Of a DNA stretch of 10,000 bases, positions 7,436 through 10,000 are shown one piece after another; the first letter of the stretch is position 1, and each line of letters begins with the position of its first letter. Origin of the DNA: Rheinheimera sp. (lineage in GTDB: Bacteria; Pseudomonadota; Gammaproteobacteria; Enterobacterales; Alteromonadaceae); contig NZ_JAIWOI010000086.1 of assembly GCF_020217005.1 (NCBI RefSeq), positions 1 through 10,000 on the forward strand. Reading direction: 5' to 3'. Under the pieces are notes generated by a model. The model did no database searches and was not told the origin of the DNA. It was given only the letters and a program-made list of their open reading frames with translations. The position numbers and the translations under genes were made by a program.

Positions 7436-8497
7436 ATGCTTCATTCAACACAAGAGTTTTTATCCGGCAACACCACACCAGAGTCCAGCAGTGCTTTGCC
7501 TGTGCTGGATCTGAGCCTGATGGATGGCACAGCCGTTGAGCAACAATCTTTTATTCAACAATTACGGGTTGCAGCCCGTGATGTCGGTTTCTTTTACCTG
7601 ACAGGTCATGGTCAAACACAACAGAAACAACAGCAGATTTTAGCGCTAGCCAAACAGTTTTTTGCTTTGCCACTGGCCGACAAGCAACAAGTGCAGATGA
7701 TCCACTCACCGCACTTTCGGGGTTATACAGGCTTGGGTGGTGAACTCACCCGTGGTCAGCCGGATATCCGCGAACAGTTCGATGTGATGCGGGAAGAAGC
7801 TGCACCAGCCAGGACTGATATCAGCCCGGCCTGGCAAGGTTTAATTGGTCCTAATCAATGGCCAACGGCTCTACCACAGATGAAAACTGAACTGCTGAAC
7901 TGGCAACAGTCGCTTTCGGATATCACGGTAAAATTGATGCGCGCATTAATGCTGGCGTTACAACAACCAGCTGATGCTTTAGACGCCACCATCAAAGCTG
8001 GTCCTTATCAGCATATGAAGCTGATTCGTTATCCCGGTGTGGATGCCAGAGCCTCAAGCAGTAAACAAGGTGTAGGTGCTCATAAAGATCCGGGTTACCT
8101 GACCTTAGTAGTACAAGATGACCAATCAGGTTTAGAAGTGGAAACCGAACAAGGTTGGGTTAGCGTAGCCCCGCTGCCAGGCGCTTTTGTGGTCAATATA
8201 GGTGAGCTGCTGGAACTGGCGTCCAATGGCTACTTAAAAGCCACCTTGCACCGTGTGGTCAGCCCGAATTCTGGTGTAGAGCGTTACTCCTGTGCCTTTT
8301 TTATGGCGGCTCAACTGGACGCTACTGTGCCTTTATTGCAATTGCCGTCTCATTTAGCTGACGAAGCTAAGGGTCCGGCCAGTGATCCAAATAACCCATT
8401 GTTTTATCAGGTGGGCCAGAATGTGTTAAAAGGACGTTTACGTTCACACCGTGATGTGGCTGCCGCTCATTACGCGGAGCTGGCAAAAGCTGTCTAA
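7436..8497 (+). CDS. 2-oxoglutarate/Fe(II)-dependent oxygenase, isopenicillin N synthase-like
   Basis: This is a soluble non-haem iron oxygenase of the IPNS/2OG-Fe(II) family. Such enzymes use O2 and usually 2-oxoglutarate to hydroxylate or oxidise a small substrate, which is unknown here. With the start at 7436 it has 353 residues, normal for the family. The N-terminal DIOX_N-type domain begins near residue 22 (PVLDLS) and contains GFFYLTGHG (51-59). The double-stranded beta-helix core carries the iron triad His216-Lys-Asp218 (HxD) and His272. Arg283 and Ser285 form the RxS motif that binds the 2-oxoglutarate carboxylate, so the site looks intact. The ATG at 7436 is preferred over the in-frame ATG at 7406 because GAGG (7427-7430) lies 5 nt upstream, while 7406 has no ribosome binding site and cuts into the leader. 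A trans-sulfuration-type PLP enzyme follows after 159 nt on the same strand, hinting at a substrate linked to sulfur amino acids. That link is inference. Confidence 0.93.
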   Translation: MLHSTQEFLSGNTTPESSSALPVLDLSLMDGTAVEQQSFIQQLRVAARDVGFFYLTGHGQTQQKQQQILALAKQFFALPLADKQQVQMIHSPHFRGYTGLGGELTRGQPDIREQFDVMREEAAPARTDISPAWQGLIGPNQWPTALPQMKTELLNWQQSLSDITVKLMRALMLALQQPADALDATIKAGPYQHMKLIRYPGVDARASSSKQGVGAHKDPGYLTLVVQDDQSGLEVETEQGWVSVAPLPGAFVVNIGELLELASNGYLKATLHRVVSPNSGVERYSCAFFMAAQLDATVPLLQLPSHLADEAKGPASDPNNPLFYQVGQNVLKGRLRSHRDVAAAHYAELAKAV

Positions 8498-8536
8498 GCT
8501 CAGCTTCACACTAAAAATCTATAGCTCCCCAAATAA

Positions 8537-8557
8537 ATTGGAGTTGCAGTGCGACTA
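8537..8557 (+). repeat. REP-like imperfect palindrome, copy B
   Basis: ATTGG is followed by AGTTGC-AGT-GCGACT (8542-8556) and an A. This matches copy A at 5247-5267 in the same orientation, with two differences in 21 positions. The right arm GCGACT can instead pair with AGTCGT (8560-8565) around an ACA loop, so two mutually exclusive hairpins are possible. On the - strand the block begins GTAG, the tetranucleotide often seen at the 5' end of REP units. Confidence 0.55.
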
Positions 8558-8605
8558 CAAGTCGTCAACAAAGCTGCAGCTTCAGTTCTAGAGGGGAGGA
8601 AGTGA

Positions 8606-8625
8606 CAGCCGGATTAACCCGGCTG
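8606..8625 (+). promoter_or_regulatory. GC-rich leader hairpin ahead of the PLP enzyme
   Basis: CAGCCGG (8606-8612) and CCGGCTG (8619-8625) form a perfect 7-bp stem with a 6-nt ATTAAC loop. The following bases (AACTGTTAATAAAAT) lack a T run, so this is not a convincing terminator. It sits 31 nt ahead of the start codon and could act as an mRNA end-protecting or processing structure. Confidence 0.5.
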
Positions 8626-8656
8626 AACTGTTAATAAAATAAAACCAAGGTTTATT

Positions 8657-9820
8657 ATGAAATTCCGTACTTTAAGTATTCATGCCGGCCAACAACCAGA
8701 CCCAAGCACCGGCGCGTTAGCCACTCCGGTGTATTTCACCAGCACCTTTAGTTACGGCACTGCCGAAGAAGGTCTGGCGCGTTTTTCCGGTCAGAATCCG
8801 GGTTATATCTACAGCCGTTTTGCCAACCCTACCACTGCAGCTTTAGAGCAAAAACTGGCAGCACTGGAAGGGGCAGATGAAGCTTTAGTAGTGGCCAGCG
8901 GTATGGCCGCTGTCAGCGCCATAATGTATGCACTGACCAATGCCGGAGATGAAGTGGCTTTTATCGACCCGGTTTATGGCGGTACTGATGCCTTTTTACG
9001 TAATACCTTAACCCGTGCCGGAGTGACCTTAAGCCGTTACAGCAGCGATCAAGACTTTGCCGAACGGGTGAAACCCAATACCAAAGTGGTGTTATTTGAA
9101 CCTATCACCAACCCCACCTTAAAAGTGATCGATACCCGTATTGTGGTGGAAGCAGCCCGTAAAGTCGGTGCGCTGGTCATTTGTGACAATACCTTTTTAA
9201 CCCCTTATTTATTCCGCCCGCTGGAAATTGGCGCCGATATTGTGATGCACAGCGGCACTAAGTACCTGTCTGGCCATGGCGATATTATTGCCGGCATAGT
9301 GGCAGGACGCAGCGAGCTGATGCAAAAAATTCGTACTGTGGCCCTGAAGCATATAGGTTCGCCTATAGGCCCACAGGAAGCCTATTTATTGCAACGAGGC
9401 GTAAAAACTCTGACTTTACGGATGGATGCTCATATCGAAAACGCCCGCAAAGTGGCGGACTTTTTAGCGGCTCATCCTAAGGTGGCCAAAGTCTATTACC
9501 CGGGTCATGCCAGTCATCCGGGCCATAGGGCTATTGCCGACACTGCCAGTGGTTTTGGTGGCATGGTGGCTGTGGATATCCAGGGTGGTTTTGCCAAAGC
9601 TGCCGTATTTTTAAATCATCTGCAGTTGTTCGCGCAGGCCGTGAGCTTAGGTGATGTGGAAAGCTTAGCTTGTCACCCAGCCAGTACCACACACGCTGCT
9701 ATGACAGCTGAAGATAGACAAAAAGCCGGCGTTACGGAAAATCTGGTGCGCCTGAGCATAGGTGTGGAAGATGCCGATGATCTCATTGCGGACTTAGCTC
9801 AGGCTTTGGCGCAGCTATAA
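8657..9820 (+). CDS. Trans-sulfuration family PLP enzyme (cystathionine gamma-lyase/synthase or methionine gamma-lyase type)
   Basis: This is a cytosolic PLP-dependent enzyme of the Cys/Met metabolism family, 387 residues long, usual for the group. Visible motifs are the neighbouring-subunit phosphate-binding Tyr52-Ser-Arg54 followed by NPT, the SGMAA stretch (80-84), Tyr106 that stacks on PLP, and SGTKY with the Schiff-base Lys202. The C-terminal block around VSLGDVESLACHPASTTH ends in an intact small domain. Methionine gamma-lyases carry an active-site Cys two residues after the stacking Tyr (C116 in Pseudomonas putida). Here that position is Gly108 within VYGGT, as in cystathionine gamma-lyase, cystathionine gamma-synthase and O-acetylhomoserine sulfhydrylases. 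A strict methionine gamma-lyase call is therefore not supported, and the reaction (elimination or replacement at the gamma carbon) is open. The start has AAGG (8647-8650) 6 nt upstream. The upstream oxygenase may be cotranscribed with it. A long hairpin follows 4 nt after the stop. Confidence 0.95.
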   Translation: MKFRTLSIHAGQQPDPSTGALATPVYFTSTFSYGTAEEGLARFSGQNPGYIYSRFANPTTAALEQKLAALEGADEALVVASGMAAVSAIMYALTNAGDEVAFIDPVYGGTDAFLRNTLTRAGVTLSRYSSDQDFAERVKPNTKVVLFEPITNPTLKVIDTRIVVEAARKVGALVICDNTFLTPYLFRPLEIGADIVMHSGTKYLSGHGDIIAGIVAGRSELMQKIRTVALKHIGSPIGPQEAYLLQRGVKTLTLRMDAHIENARKVADFLAAHPKVAKVYYPGHASHPGHRAIADTASGFGGMVAVDIQGGFAKAAVFLNHLQLFAQAVSLGDVESLACHPASTTHAAMTAEDRQKAGVTENLVRLSIGVEDADDLIADLAQALAQL

Positions 9821-9823
9821 AAA

Positions 9824-9871
9824 TGGGGTCAGAACACATAAGTTACGCATAACTTATGTGTTCTGACCCCA
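9824..9871. repeat. Long perfect hairpin with GGGGTCAGA termini (REP/MITE-like element)
   Basis: Arms of 22 nt (9824-9845 and 9850-9871) are exact reverse complements around a 4-nt CGCA loop. The outer ends read TGGGGTCAGAAC / GTTCTGACCCCA. From memory, termini of the GGGGTCAGA type recur in gammaproteobacterial genomes near IS200-like Y1 (REP-associated) transposases; no such gene lies in this window. The hairpin sits between convergent reading frames, 4 nt after the PLP enzyme stop, so it may also stop transcription in both directions. The flanking bases AAAA and ATTT would supply only a weak T tract on each side. Confidence 0.85.
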
Positions 9872-9899
9872 ATTTCATTTCTTATTCATTTCAGAACTA

Positions 9900-10000
9900 T
9901 CAAATACGAATTTCTTTCTTTTTAAGAATATAAATATCCTCTACATTCATCTCAAGCGTCCAGACGGCTAAAACTTCACTTAAGCACAGTCGCTGGATCC
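9900..10000 (-). CDS. C-terminal end of an unidentified protein (partial)
   Basis: On the - strand a frame stays open from the window edge to the TGA at 9900-9902. It gives 32 residues ending EMNVEDIYILKKKEIRI, preceded by LSEVLAVWTL. The other two - strand frames hit stops early. The composition is AT-rich and Lys/Ile rich, unlike the neighbouring genes. I do not recognise the family. The stretch is too short to be sure it is coding; the convergent layout on either side of a hairpin gives mild support. Confidence 0.35.
   Translation of the reverse strand, partial: IQRLCLSEVLAVWTLEMNVEDIYILKKKEIRI

Larger units (their letters stand above)
8498..8656 (+). other. Structured 159-nt spacer before the PLP enzyme
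   Basis: No terminator with a T run follows the oxygenase, so read-through is possible. The spacer holds palindrome copy B (8537-8557), an overlapping alternative hairpin (8551-8565), an 8-bp palindrome around 8572-8579, and a 7-bp GC-rich stem (8606-8625). The ribosome binding site AAGG lies at 8647-8650. I see no gene. Confidence 0.6.

Noticed and set aside
8498..8656. SAM riboswitch or MetJ operator before the PLP enzyme
   Set aside because: None of the SAM-I core strings (for example the GAGGGA...GCAACC pattern) is present, and there are no tandem AGACGTCT-like boxes. A lone AGACATCC at 7297-7304 upstream of the oxygenase is not tandem.
8657..9820. Naming the PLP enzyme methionine gamma-lyase (mdeA/megL)
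   Set aside because: The MGL-typical Cys two residues after the PLP-stacking Tyr is Gly108, so specificity cannot be assigned from the sequence alone.

Overview
The window looks like chromosomal DNA from a gammaproteobacterium. The gene order pepA-holC-valS, the E. coli-like ValS (958 aa) and the HolC motif around FVPHNLAGEGP all fit. The overall flavour suggests an Alteromonadales or Rheinheimera-like marine/freshwater lineage. That genus-level guess comes from general familiarity and was not computed.

Layout. (1) 1-4135 is a housekeeping operon on the + strand: the C-terminal half of leucyl aminopeptidase PepA, the DNA polymerase III chi subunit HolC (GTG start, 2 nt after pepA) and valyl-tRNA synthetase ValS. 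It ends in a strong terminator at 4157-4184. (2) 4196-4399 is a small two-helix membrane protein on the - strand, convergent with valS. (3) 4738-5139 encodes a small exported protein with a BamE/SmpA-like C-terminal half, followed by a textbook terminator. (4) 5140-5587 is a 448-nt non-coding stretch. It holds a short repeated palindrome, a candidate promoter, a 23-bp dyad and an attenuator-like hairpin ahead of (5) an NhaC-family sodium/proton antiporter-type transporter (5588-7018). (6) 7019-7435 holds a terminator and then an AT-rich region full of dyads and a direct repeat, ahead of (7) an isopenicillin-N-synthase-like 2-oxoglutarate/Fe(II) oxygenase (7436-8497). (8) 8498-8656 is a leader with several hairpins, including a second copy of the palindrome. 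(9) 8657-9820 is a trans-sulfuration-family PLP enzyme (cystathionine gamma-lyase/synthase or methionine gamma-lyase type). (10) A 46-nt near-perfect hairpin with GGGGTCAGA termini follows 4 nt after that gene. (11) The tail of an unidentified - strand reading frame runs off the end of the window.

How the genes relate. The first three form a conserved translation/replication/peptidase cluster. The oxygenase and PLP enzyme are codirectional, 159 nt apart, and may work together in sulfur amino acid metabolism. That link is inferred from proximity only. The transporter is separated from them by a terminator and probably has its own promoter.

No CRISPR array, tRNA, rRNA or transposase gene is visible. 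The most unusual content is non-coding: two copies of AGTTGCAGYGCGACT in different intergenic regions, the long hairpin at 9824-9871, and the leader upstream of the transporter. None of these matches a riboswitch that I can recognise.
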